From Amaurobius ferox (Eukaryota > Arthropoda > Arachnida > Araneae > Amaurobiidae): 64,000 nucleotides of DNA. Location of the stretch: positions 868,001 through 932,000 of the forward strand of contig OX578149.1 in the NCBI GenBank assembly GCA_951213105.1, in the 5' to 3' direction. Below, piece after piece: positions 11,701-23,200 of this stretch. Position 1 is the stretch's first letter, and every line of letters begins with the position of its first letter. The notes beneath the pieces are model-generated. The model was not told where the DNA came from and ran no database searches. It saw only the letters and a program-made list of their open reading frames with translations. Position numbers and translations under genes: made by a program.

Positions 11701-11902
11701 TGTAAGAAATAGGTTATTAGTTGTGCCTAAACCCATGTTGTAGCAGTAGTTATGTTTGGAATGGCAACGGTCCGGTGTTGATGTGTTTGTTTGCGTGCGC
11801 TGTTGCGTCATGTATATTTATTTCTTCGTTTAAATATATAGTTCTGTCTAATAGAGTCGTAATACTTACCACAAACGCCCAACGTCTCTGCTGAAACTAA
11901 CA
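11701..11902 (+). repeat. 5' LTR of the copia element
   Basis: It aligns with the 3' LTR at 17168-17452 through blocks such as TTAGTTGTGCCTAA, CCCATGTTGTA, AATGGCAACGGTCCGGTGTT and GTTCTGTCTAATA. It is about 80 bp shorter. The 3' LTR has extra internal sequence, including a second copy of the AATGGCAAC motif. Confidence 0.88.
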
Positions 11903-12053
11903 GCTTATGGGTGATTTATCTTCGAAACGGTAAGAATTTTCTTTGTTCTATGGTAAATTTATTAAATATTACGGATTATAGTCAGAACTTTGAAATAAAG
12001 AAGAATGGCTGCCACGAGCGAATCCCTAAATGGACGAGAGGTAACGATCATCC

Positions 12054-12766
12054 TTGGACTATTCGTGCCAGAGCAAGCAAGCAGTTTGAGTTGAGAAGGG
12101 ACGCTACGGATCCTGGATTTGGATCCGAAATGACGACTGACGAAAGGAAAATGAATAATCGAGCATTAACTTTTTAATTAACTTTTCTGTTTCTTGTTGT
12201 GGATGATACGTATTAGATGATATTTAGATGATTGGACTATTCGTGCCAGAGCAAGCAAGCAGTTTGAGTTGAGAAGGGACGCTACGGATCCTGGATTTGG
12301 ATCCGAAATGACGACTGACGAAAGGAAAATGAATAATCGAGCATTAACTTTTTAATTAACTTTTCTGTTTCTTGTTGTGGAGGATACGTATTAGATGATA
12401 TTTAGATGATTGGACTATTCGTGCCAGAGCAAGCAAGCAGTTTGAGTTGAGAAGGGACGCTACGGATCCTGGATTTGGATCCGAAATGACGACTGACGAA
12501 GGGAAAATGAATAATCGAGCATTAACTTTTTAATTAACTTTTCTGTTTCTTGTTGTGGATGATACGTATTAGATGATATTTAGATGATTGGACTATTCGT
12601 GCCAGAGCAAGCAAGCAGTTTGAGTTGAGAAGGGACGGTACGGATCCTGGATTTGGATCCGAAATGACGACTGACGAAAGGAAAATGAATAATCGAGCAT
12701 TAACTTTTTAATTAACTTTTCTGTTTCTTGTTGTGGATGATACGTATTAGATGATATTTAGATGAT
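12054..12766 (+). repeat. 178-bp tandem repeat inside copia gag, four copies
   Basis: Four nearly identical units start at 12054, 12232, 12410 and 12588, exactly 178 bp apart. Each contains ATTCGTGCCAGAGCAAGCAA and GGATCCTGGATTTGGATCC. In one frame a unit reads IRARASKQFELRRD and ends in DDERKMNNRALTF-like sequence, which resembles copia gag. A 178-bp unit is not a multiple of three, so the expansion shifts frame and destroys gag. The few differences between copies imply a late duplication. Confidence 0.95.
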
Positions 12767-14647
12767 ACTGAGATGTACATTACCGCCAGAGAAGCATGGA
12801 ATGCGCTTGAAGCAATTCATTCCAAATGTGATTTCTTGTATATTCTATAATTAATACTGCATTTCTTCAATATAAAAAAGAAAAACAATGAAGAGATAAA
12901 AGATTATCTTGGACGTTTAATGGATATTCATCGAAAATGAGCCAGCAGTGGTTACGCTTTTAATGATAAAAAGTGGCATGGGTGATGTTATTGGGTATTC
13001 CAGAGTCCCAATTCTCAATCTTGAACAAGATGAAAAAAGTATAACGACTAAAAAGGTGAAGGCCAGATTTTTGATAGAAGAGAAAAGAGTAAATCGCCGA
13101 GATGAAGAAAAATAAACTGCTGAAGAAACAGATTGCAAGGCTAAGTTAATATAAAAAAGAGTGGAACTAAACATAAGCATTCAAAGCAAATTAAAAGTGA
13201 AAAACTACTCTGGGGCATAAGGGTTTATCCAAAAGAGACTATAACAGAGAAGGAAGACGTGTAAAATGTTTCTGTTGCAATAAATTTGACCATATTGCAA
13301 GAAACTGCCCTGAAGGCTACAACTGTATAGTAAACAGCCATGACGTAAATGAACAAAATGGAAAACATGAAGTAAATAAAGTTGTACATTCAGTATTATC
13401 TGCAAAAAATGGAGCAGTAGAAAATCCATTAGTTTAGTATCTGGAGAGTGGTGCCACAGACCACATGACGTCATACCGAGAAAAAATTTCAAGTTTCAGA
13501 AAAATGGATTTGAGCTTTAAAGTTGCCAACGAAGACGAAATTCGAGTTGAAGGTGTGGGGCATGTTGACATTGAGTTATGTGAAGCAAATGGTGGATTAC
13601 ATGCGCACATGAACAATGTTTTATATGTACCTGGTTTAGACGGAAACCTTTTATCAGATGGTAGAATTGAAGAGCTTGGACTTAAAATACAATTTGTAAT
13701 TAATGAAGCCAGAATTAGCAAGAAAATGGACAGATTTTGGTGACGGCAAAACGCAGTGGCAGACTTTATGCAGTTGAAGAACACCGTAAAGTGGCAAAGT
13801 TCAAAAATTCCATTGATAAATCCTTGTTGCATCGCCGCCTTGGACACCTCCATTATAATGCCATAAAACAATTTAGTGGAGCACAGCGACTGAAGATCCC
13901 CAAGAAACGTGTTCTATCTGTATGATGGGGGAAACGAAGATTCCCAGAAGGTGATGCTACCAGAGCAAAAGAAGTGTTGGAGTGAGTCCACTCTGACGTA
14001 GTTGGAAAAATAGAACCAACATCTACTTTTATTGATGACTGTTCTTGATATACTGTTGTGTATCCAACGAAAGCAAAAAACGATGCCCTTTGTAAATTGG
14101 ATGAATGTAGGCGAATGGTTGAAAACCCCCATAAGCCTCCATAAGCAGGAACGCTGATAAGCGACAACGGCGGTGAGTATGATAGCAAAGAATTTGAAGA
14201 CTATCTACTTAAGCATGGAAGACGGAGACAAGTAGCAGTTCCCCTCAGCGAAACGGCATCGCCGAGTGGATGAATCAGACCTCGTCGGATGTGTCTGCTG
14301 ATCGAATCAGGACTTATAAGAGCTCTATGGGCTGATGCAGTATGTACAGCAAGTTGCATTAGGAACAAGTGTTCCTTCAAATCTATTGTCTGAAATGCTC
14401 CTGAAGCACTATGGGCTGGAAAAGAAGCCTCACTTGATCATTTAAGAGCTGCAAGGCATGGAGTGCCTGAATCGCAGATTCAGACACACTAAATTAGACC
14501 CCAAATCTATTTGCATATGTGTGGGCTATCCAGATGGAATTAAAGACTATAAGTTCTGGAACATGAAGCGTAACACTTTCTGTGAGCCGGAATGTCATTT
14601 TTGAAGAAAATGTATCGTAGAGAAAAGGGATCGCAGTAAATGTATCT
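12767..14647 (+). pseudogene. Copia gag-protease-integrase remnant
   Basis: After the tandem repeat the frame resumes with ITAREAWNALEAIHSKC, typical of copia gag. A CCHC zinc knuckle (CFCCNKFDHIARNC) lies at 13267-13308. The protease follows at about 13438 with LESGATDHMTS, where the usual catalytic Asp of DSGA is Glu. The pre-integrase motif HRRLGHLHYNAIKQF is near 13830. Integrase core pieces are HSDVVG near 13985, ISDNGGEY near 14160 and PQRNGIAEW near 14240, marking the D, D and E catalytic positions. Several stops and frame changes separate these pieces. Confidence 0.85.
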
Positions 14648-15554
14648 GCAGCGTAGAGTCTTGCAATGGGGTCTAGAACTTCACCCCGGTACCGCGCAGC
14701 CGTTGCAGAACCGCCTTTAAAGATGTGCAGCTCTGTGCGATATCCCATTGAAATTCTACCCCACACCATGACGCTGCCACCTCTGAATGCGCGATGTTCG
14801 ATGATGCTCTTTACCTGATTGCGTGTGCTTCCTTCTCTCCATACCCTTACACGCTTGTCTGATTCCAGGGCAAATCTAGACTCGTTCGTAAACACGACGT
14901 TGCACCAATCTGAGACAATCCTATTGACGACACCACTTTAATCTTGCTTCTCTGGTTTGGAACACAAAAATGGGGTACTCGGGCGTACAGTCCCTTCACA
15001 TGGAGTCTTCAGCGCACAGTACTGGCAGATGTTGTCTTACAAGTGCCGCTGCAACCATGGATGTGACAGTTGTGAAGGTCGCTCGTCGATTCCGCTTGGC
15101 TACTATGGCAATATACCGATCATCAGAGAGGGTGGTAACTCTTGGACGACCGAGCACAGGTCTCTAGACAACTGTTTGACTTGTTTGGAATTGTTTCCAT
15201 AATCGAGGAATTACCGAATGATCAAAGCCAAAGAAAATAGCGACATATTTGATTAACTGTCCTGTTTCAATGAGTCCAACAGCATGCCAGCGATCACTAT
15301 CTGTCATTCGTCTTCTTTCAGCCATAGAAACACAAATATCATCAAAAACAATCCTACAAAAGTTATAAACACGTCATATCAGCATTTAAATGCACCTCCT
15401 CAAACCCTTCAAAATGCTGGCGTCTTCAATGACTGCCTAATTAGCGTATATACAGACAGTCAATCATGATTGGTTGTAATATACGATATTTGCATACTGC
15501 CATCTACATCTGCAGCTATTTTCAACCACTCAAATTCAAATACGCTTTTGAAAA
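14648..15554 (-). mobile_element. Nested Tc1-like transposon fragment
   Basis: Read on the minus strand, the fragment begins near 15330 with MAERRMTDSDRWHAVG, then a helix-turn-helix region, RVTTLSDDRYIAIVAKRNRR, the first catalytic aspartate region and GGSVMVWGRISMGYRT. It ends at RLYAAD near 14650, just before the region that would carry the second catalytic Asp. The C-terminal half is missing. It splits the copia pol between integrase and reverse transcriptase. The right boundary near 15554 is approximate because I cannot define the terminal repeat. Confidence 0.8.
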
Positions 15555-17165
15555 ATGAAAATTTGCATTGTGTGCTTAACATATGGAAGTCAGTTTATAA
15601 TTCCATTGGCGAGCATAATAATGAATGAAAATCAAATGTTTAATGTAAACTTGGACTCACCAAGTATGCAATATGTAACATCAACACTTGCAAACACCCC
15701 TGTTAGTGTTTCATACTCTAAAAATGCAATGGCATTAGGTGGTCTATCAACATCAAGATGTTCAAATCGGTTGGCGACAAAGAAGCCAAAGCAAGTGACA
15801 TGCCACATAGGCAATTTTATCAAACGGCAAGATTCTGTAAAAGACATAACAGCGATAGAAGAAGCTCTATCGTCTCCAGAAGTAAATTAATGGGAAATTT
15901 CCATTCAAGAAGAGTTATAAAACTTAAGACGAAATGATACATGGGAAATAGAACTACGACCTGAAGGAAGAAGAATAGTGAAAAGGGTTTCCAGAAGGAA
16001 GTTTGACAAAATGTCAAGGTACAAAGCCAGGCTAGTTGCCCGTGGTTTCACCCAAGTAGAAGAAATTGATTTTAATGACATCTTTTCACCAGTTGTGGAG
16101 ATAAAATCTATTAGGACTTTGCTTGTACTCGCAGTGGAGCGTGGCTGGAAAGTTCACCAGCTGGACATTCCAGCAGCTAACCTAAATGGAGTGTTAAAAG
16201 AGACCGTATACATGGAACTACCTACGATGTGGATGAATATGTCTGCTTGATAAAGAAGAGTCTGTATGGTCTACATCAATCAGTAAGGGAGTGGAATGTT
16301 CTTGAAATCAATCGGGACTAATAAGATGAAAAGCAGATCATGTGTTTATTTCACCAAACAACATGACTTAATTATTGGAGACGATCTCATCATTCTTCCA
16401 AATGATGACCCAATCTTTCAAATCGAAGATAAATGGAGTCTTGAAATTAAAAGTCTGAGGAAGAGTTAACCACATATTACCTATGAAAGCTGAATATCAT
16501 GAATCCCTCGACCCATCAATATACGCAACTGAACTGTTGACCGATTGCAATGTCGCTATGACTGATTGTAAGGGGACCCTGGAAGGAAATTCAGCCGATC
16601 ATCAGATAACAAAGTAATGAACCCTGAAGACACACGCAGAAATCGATAAGCTATTGGAGTGCATCTGTATTTATATTTATATAATTTCATCTCCGGCAGA
16701 CTTGCGTACATGAGCCAGTTCAATGATAAAGGAGATTGGACATATATTACGATATGTAAAGCAGACAAAAGGCTACAGCCTGAGGCAGAAGTGATAGACG
16801 GTCCTTCAGTGGTTATGCTATTCAACAATCTCTTGGAATAGCAAGAAGCAACGATCAACTGCGCTCTCAACAAGCTCGTTCTCGCACCCTATATAAAATT
16901 GGAGCTGGTGAGGTTCATGCCATTGCCACAAACTATACACGTGGACAATCAGGGTGCTATTTATTTAGCGAAAAGTCAGGTGACATCAGAGAGGAACAAG
17001 CATATTTTCCTCTTCGAGAGAAGGTGGAAGCAAATCAACTGATTTTTGAGTACACCCCTATAGGAAGCAATCTTGCAGATATAGTGACAAAGACACTACG
17101 AAGTAAAAAGATGAACGTTCACCTAAATGAAATGGGACTGTATAAAATGAGCTTATTCAAGGGGG
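15555..17165 (+). pseudogene. Copia reverse transcriptase and RNase H remnant
   Basis: The reverse transcriptase begins near 15840 with EEALSSPE and NDTWEI. It continues with the diagnostic ARLVARGFTQVEEIDF and LDIPAANLNGVLKE blocks around 16025-16210. A GDDLII segment near 16380 stands where copia has YVDDLII. RNase H pieces are HVDNQGAIYLAKSQ near 16940 and SNLADIVTKTL near 17070, close to the usual ADIFTK ending of copia pol. Multiple stops and frameshifts show it is dead. Confidence 0.87.
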
Positions 17166-17167
17166 AG

Positions 17168-17452
17168 TGTTAGAAATATGCTGTTAGTTGTGCCTAAGCC
17201 CATGTTGTAATATTAATTATGTTTGTAATGGCAACACCCTTTCTTTTGTTGTCAGAATGGCAACGGTCCGGTGTTTTTTATGTTTGATGGATGTAGCCAA
17301 GCGTTTGTTTTGCATGTTTGTGTGCGATGTTACGCCATGTATTTCTTTTCGTTTAAATCGATTCTGTCTAATATTTTTAAATAGTTCTGTCTAATATAGT
17401 CGTAATGTTTACTATTTACCATAAACACCTATCATCTCTGCTAAAACTAACA
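17168..17452 (+). repeat. 3' LTR of the copia element
   Basis: It starts TGTTAGAAATATGC right after the GGGGGAG purine tract and ends CTAACA. It contains a local duplication around ATTCTGTCTAATA. Partner of the 5' LTR at 11701-11902. Confidence 0.88.
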
Positions 17453-17599
17453 GTTTCGCATTCTAATAATTAGAAACTACTATTTCATTATAGGGTGTCG
17501 ATAGATTACAATTTATAAAGTGTTTTCCATCTGTCGATATCGTAATGAACATTTTGTTGTCTCATTTGGAAAGGGCGGATCTCTTAAATGAATCGTCGC

Positions 17600-20135
17600 C
17601 AAAATGTGAGATTCATTCCTATTCTACGACTCCACTTAACATGCATTCAAAACACACATTATGGACATCCCGTAAATCACTCGCTTTGGAATCAAGAATA
17701 TTCATTTCCCCTAAAGCGACAGGAGTTTTGAATTACATTGAATTTCATCTTGTAAAAGTGTCGGCAAATGGGTCGTCATTATTTACATATTTACACAAAT
17801 GAATAAAGGACTTCTGGCGAACGGTTGGGTGCTAACATATAAAACTATTACAAGATGTATGTTATCTCTCGAATGGAACGAACTAGATCTGAGCGTCCGG
17901 ATAAGACGGGCGACATGAACATCCACGGGTGCCGGCGTCTGCTCGAATGATGTCAACCAAATTGTCGGAAAATATTGCATATGAAAAAGGAACCTATGCA
18001 CCTTTTTCATTTTATGGCTTTTTTTATAAATGGATTTGGAAAATGTGTCATTTCTCAAGAACGTTTCTTGCCAGCGTTCTGAAGTGTGTGTCATTTACTT
18101 TCTAATGAAAAATGAAATATTTTCCTGTGACGTTATTGGGCGTTCTGATTCTGCTTCATGATTCGATTCGATCGTTTCTCGAATCAAGTGTTTTGCGTGA
18201 TTCCACCCACAGACATCACTTGTTCGATTCCAGCCCCATTAATAATGTCTGCGTGGCCTTCCGTACAGATTAGTTTGAAGGACGACGCATCGACCCATTT
18301 TCGCGTCACGAGCTCCAAGGAATCGGGTCAATGGTATCTATTTTAAAATACGCTCTTCCTACTAAAAGTGAATAGATAAAATATTTTCGCCACTTGTTTC
18401 AATATTTTGATTCCAATCACTTTGTGCGTTTGGGGTTTCGACTTGTTCGTTCGCAAACTCTTTTCCGTGCATCGGAATGAGCGCATGGAAGGCTTGTGGC
18501 CGTCTGCGCTTCTGTCTCGTCTCAACCAACAGAACTGTGTTCAACTGTATTCCAGCGAATTTGAAATGGATTCGGTCTTTCCTTAGTGAATTCCAAAAGA
18601 CTTTTACCTTTGGCAAAGACATGCTTTCTTCTTATTTTTCTGCTTCAATTCCCATGACATAAATTCAAACTTGTAGGGCATGCAATCCGAATACAAGCTG
18701 CTTTCGGAATGTATGTTTCCGAATCCGAAGAAGGCGTCGTTCGGTGAAGGTCGCCGTCCTTAAAATGTCTGCAATCAAGTGCGGGAAGATTCTTTCATTT
18801 GCTTAGAAACCAGATTTTCTTGCTTCATTTTAAGAGATCAGTCATTTTGGGGCCCCATATTTTGAATAAATCACTTTTGGCTCATTTGAGCTGTTCATTT
18901 CATATATGTCGAAAGGTGGAGGGCGAAGCTAAGTCGGGCCCTGCATGGACGCACAAACGCCCGATTCAAGTTCAGGTGGTCGTCATAATACTTTCCTTAT
19001 AGATCATACTATGTATGTAGGGATGGTAATATATTATACTGTATACGTAAGGAAAGCCAAAATGTTTAATTACATACGAAAATATTTTTAATATATTAAG
19101 CAAATCCTGTTGCATATTTTTACATTAAGTAAATATATATATTCTAAATAAACTGAAACAATCTCCCAACTTGCATAAATCGTTTGTATTCTGTTGCCGT
19201 TTCTTTAAGTTTTGGCACCTTGCTGTTATATGAAGCACTAACATGCTAAATAGAAAAATCGGCACATGACTTTCCTTGTAGAATGCAATGAATTGACTAC
19301 TTTTACAGTAAAAGAAAATAGGTCATTCTTATAATAGCTGTACTTATATTCTTTCCAAGATATTGAATTTTCGTCAATGAGTCGTTATTTTCATGGATTG
19401 AGCGTCATTTTTATCCATTGGGCGAGTTTTTCGTTAATTTTGCAACATTTAAAAACGTCGCAAAGTTGGCCACATTCCATCCAATTTGTCGTTAAAATCT
19501 CGCCAAGCCTTATGGACGAAGAAATAAGTTATTCTTACAGCAGATAAATGACTATTGGTGTTCAAATACAAACGTATTACTCAAAGTATCTTTTTTCATG
19601 AATGGAACCAGCTAGATCCACGAGAATGATGTCACCCAATGTATCGCATAGTATTACATATGAAAAGTGAACATGTTTTTCAATAGGAAATATATTTTTT
19701 TATTTTATATGACTTTTTGATAACTTTTTTGAAAAATGTGCAATATTTCGAGAACGGTTCATGTTAGCGTTCTAAAATTTATGTCAATCGTTTTCTAATG
19801 AAAAATTACATAAGAAATGTCTATTTGAGTAACTTTATGAGCGGTTTTGATTTTTTGACGATTTTTTCAAAATTTTACTCGAAAGGGGAGTTCTGGACAT
19901 TCGATTGTCTATAAAAACAATAGACTTCCAGTGTTTACGGATTGTAATTTTTGTACCCAATTTTGTTCGAATCGGTTCATTCGTTCGTCAGTTATCGTCT
20001 CCACACACACAGACATCACTTCAAAAATGTTCGATTCGTGATCAGGGATTCTTGAATCGTGCTCTCCCATCGAAAACTCGAATTTTCGACCCGTCACAAT
20101 ACTTTCCTTATGCATTATGTATATAAGGAAAGTAA
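17600..20135. repeat. Two related dispersed-repeat copies (about 17600-18340 and 19580-20135)
   Basis: The two stretches share a block order: GAATGGAAC...AGCTAGATC-type sequence, ATGATGTCA, CATATGAAAA, AGAACG followed by GCCAGCGTTCT or GTTAGCGTTCT, TTTTCTAATGAAAAAT, and ACAGACATCACTT. The second ends with the palindromic CTTTCCTTATGCATTATGTATATAAGGAAAG at 20101-20131, reported here in position only as one hairpin. The interval 18350-19580 between them is AT-rich with a related hairpin end near 18985-19065. I recognise no coding sequence. Confidence 0.6.
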
Positions 20136-20243
20136 AAATATGAAACCGTTTAAAAATTGTAAATTTCATTTAATTTTAATAAGTATTAATTTTAAATTTA
20201 ATTTTCTCTATAAAGCGGACGCAATCCAACAGAAATCCCATTA

Positions 20244-23200
20244 TTAGCAAATCTCTTGAGTCTCTTAGTCTTTCCTATTAGCAATTCTGAGATCTTGGCT
20301 GCTTTGGTGGGGATGTGAATCCAGGAACTCCTATTAAATGCGATGCTGCATAACCATTTTAGATCACGCAGGACTCAATACAAGACTGAATAGCAAAGGC
20401 AATAAAATATTCTGTTCACAAATCTATTTTTAGATGGGAATGTGGATTACCTGAATGCTACTTGTAATATTGGTTTTCCAAATACGATGATGTTAATCCC
20501 ATTTTTCATATCCGACTTGTTGGTTCCTTAGTCCTTCCTATTAGCAAATCTCTTGAGTCTCTTAGTCTTTCCTATTAGCAATTCTGAGATCTTGGCTGCT
20601 TTGGTGGGGATGTGAATCCAGGAACTCCTATTAAATGCGATGCTGCATAACCATTTCAGATCACGCAGGACTCAATACAAGACTGAATAGCAAAGGCAAT
20701 AAAATATTCTGTTCACAAATCTATTTTTAGATGGGAATGTGGATTACCTGAATGCTACTTGTAATATTGGTTTTCCAAAGCCAAACATACGATGATGTTA
20801 ATCCCATTTTTCATATCCGACTTGTTGGTTCCTTAGTCCTTCCTATTAGCAAATCTCTTGAGTCTCTTAGTCTTTCCTATTAGCAATTCTGAGATCTTGG
20901 CTGCTTTGGTGGGGATGTGAATCCAGGAACTCCTATTAAATGCGATGCTGCATAACCATTTCAGATCACGCAGGACTCAATACAAGACTGAATAGCAAAG
21001 GCAATAAAATATTCTGTTCACAAATCTATTTTTAGATGGGAATGTGGATTACCTGAATGCTACTTGTAATATTGGTTTTCCAAAGCCAAACATACGATGA
21101 TGTTAATCCCATTTTTCATATCCGACTTGTTGGTTCCTTAGTCCTTCCTATTAGCAAATCTCTTGAGTCTCTTAGTCTTTCCTATTAGCAATTCTGAGAT
21201 CTTGGCTGCTTTGGTGGGGATGTGAATCCAGGAACTCCTATTAAATGCGATGCTGCATAACCATTTCAGATCACGCAGGACTCAATACAAGACTGAATAG
21301 CAAAGGCAATAAAATATTCTGTTCACAAATCTATTTTTAGATGGGAATGTGGATTACCTGAATGCTACTTGTAATATTGGTTTTCCAAAGCCAAACATAC
21401 GATGATGTTAATCCCATTTTTCATATCCGACTTGTTGGTTCCTTTCCTTCCTATTAGCAAATCTCTTGAGTCTCTTAGTCTTTCCTATTAGCAATTCTGA
21501 GATCTTGGCTGCTTTGGTGGGGATGTGAATCCAGGAACTCCTATTAAATGCGATGCTGCATAACCATTTCAGATCACGCAGGACTCAATACAAGACTGAA
21601 TAGCAAAGGCAATAAAATATTCTGTTCACAAATCTATTTTTAGATGGGAATGTGGATTACCTGAATGCTACTTGTAATATTGGTTTTCCAAAGCCAAACA
21701 TACGATGATGTTAATCCCATTTTTCATATCCGACTTGTTGGTTCCTTAGTCCTTCCTATTAGCAAATCTCTTGAGTCTCTTAGTCTTTCCTATTAGCAAT
21801 TCTGAGATCTTGGCTGCTTTGGTGGGGATGTGAATCCAGGAACTCCTATTAAATGCGATGCTGCATAACCATTTCAGATCACGCAGGACTCAATACAAGA
21901 CTGAATAGCAAAGGCAATAAAATATTCTGTTCACAAATCTATTTTTAGATGGGAATGTGGATTACCTGAATGCTACTTGTAATATTGGTTTTCCAAAGCC
22001 AAACATACGATGATGTTAATCCCATTTTTCATATCCGACTTGTTGGTTCCTTAGTCCTTCCTATTAGCAAATCTCTTGAGTCTCTTAGTCTTTCCTATTA
22101 GCAATTCTGAGATCTTGGCTGCTTTGGTGGGGATGTGAATCCAGGAACTCCTATTAAATGCGATGCTGCATAACCATTTCAGATCACGCAGGACTCAATA
22201 CAAGACTGAATAGCAAAGGCAATAAAATATTCTGTTCACAAATCTATTTTTAGATGGGAATGTGGATTACCTGAATGCTACTTGTAATATTGGTTTTCCA
22301 AAGCCAAACATACGATGATGTTAATCCCATTTTTCATATCCGACTTGTTGGTTCCTTAGTCCTTCCTATTAGCAAATCTCTTGAGTCTCTTAGTCTTTCC
22401 TATTAGCAATTCTGAGATCTTGGCTGCTTTGGTGGGGATGTGAATCCAGGAACTCCTATTAAATGCGATGCTGCATAACCATTTCAGATCACGCAGGACT
22501 CAATACAAGACTGAATAGCAAAGGCAATAAAATATTCTGTTCACAAATCTATTTTTAGATGGGAATGTGGATTACCTGAATGCTACTTGTAATATTGGTT
22601 TTCCAAAGCCAAACATACGATGATGTTAATCCCATTTTTCATATCCGACTTGTTGGTTCCTTAGTCCTTCCTATTAGCAAATCTCTTGAGTCTCTTAGTC
22701 TTTCCTATTAGCAATTCTGAGATCTTGGCTGCTTTGGTGGGGATGTGAATCCAGGAACTCCTATTAAATGCGATGCTGCATAACCATTTCAGATCACGCA
22801 GGACTCAATACAAGACTGAATAGCAAAGGCAATAAAATATTCTGTTCACAAATCTATTTTTAGATGGGAATGTGGATTACCTGAATGCTACTTGTAATAT
22901 TGGTTTTCCAAAGCCAAACATACGATGATGTTAATCCCATTTTTCATATCCGACTTGTTGGTTCCTTAGTCCTTCCTATTAGCAAATCTCTTGAGTCTCT
23001 TAGTCTTTTCTATTAGCAATTCTGAGATCTTGGCTGCTTTGGTGGGGATGTGAATCCAGGAACTCCTATTAAATGCGATGCTGCATAACCATTTCAGATC
23101 ACGCAGGACTCAATACAAGACTGAATAGCAAAGGCAATAAAATATTCTGTTCACAAATCTATTTTTAGATGGGAATGTGGATTACCTGAATGCTACTTGT

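Larger units (their letters stand above)
11701..17452 (+). mobile_element. Ty1/copia LTR retrotransposon, decayed, with nested insertions
   Basis: Similar LTRs bracket copia-type pol sequence in the order gag zinc knuckle, protease, integrase, reverse transcriptase, RNase H, all on the + strand. Both LTRs begin TGTTAGAAATA or TGTAAGAAATA and end in CTAACA. A purine-rich tract GGGGGAG lies just before the 3' LTR. Flanking bases CTTTC and GTTTC agree at four of five positions and may be a decayed target duplication. The body is broken by stops and frameshifts, by a 178-bp internal tandem expansion and by a Tc1 fragment. It cannot be autonomous. Confidence 0.9.

Noticed and set aside
15555..15890. 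Forward 111-aa ORF as an independent gene between Tc1 and the reverse transcriptase.
   Set aside because: It ends in EEALSSPE, the spacer before the copia reverse transcriptase, in a frame continuous with decayed pol. It is part of the retrotransposon.
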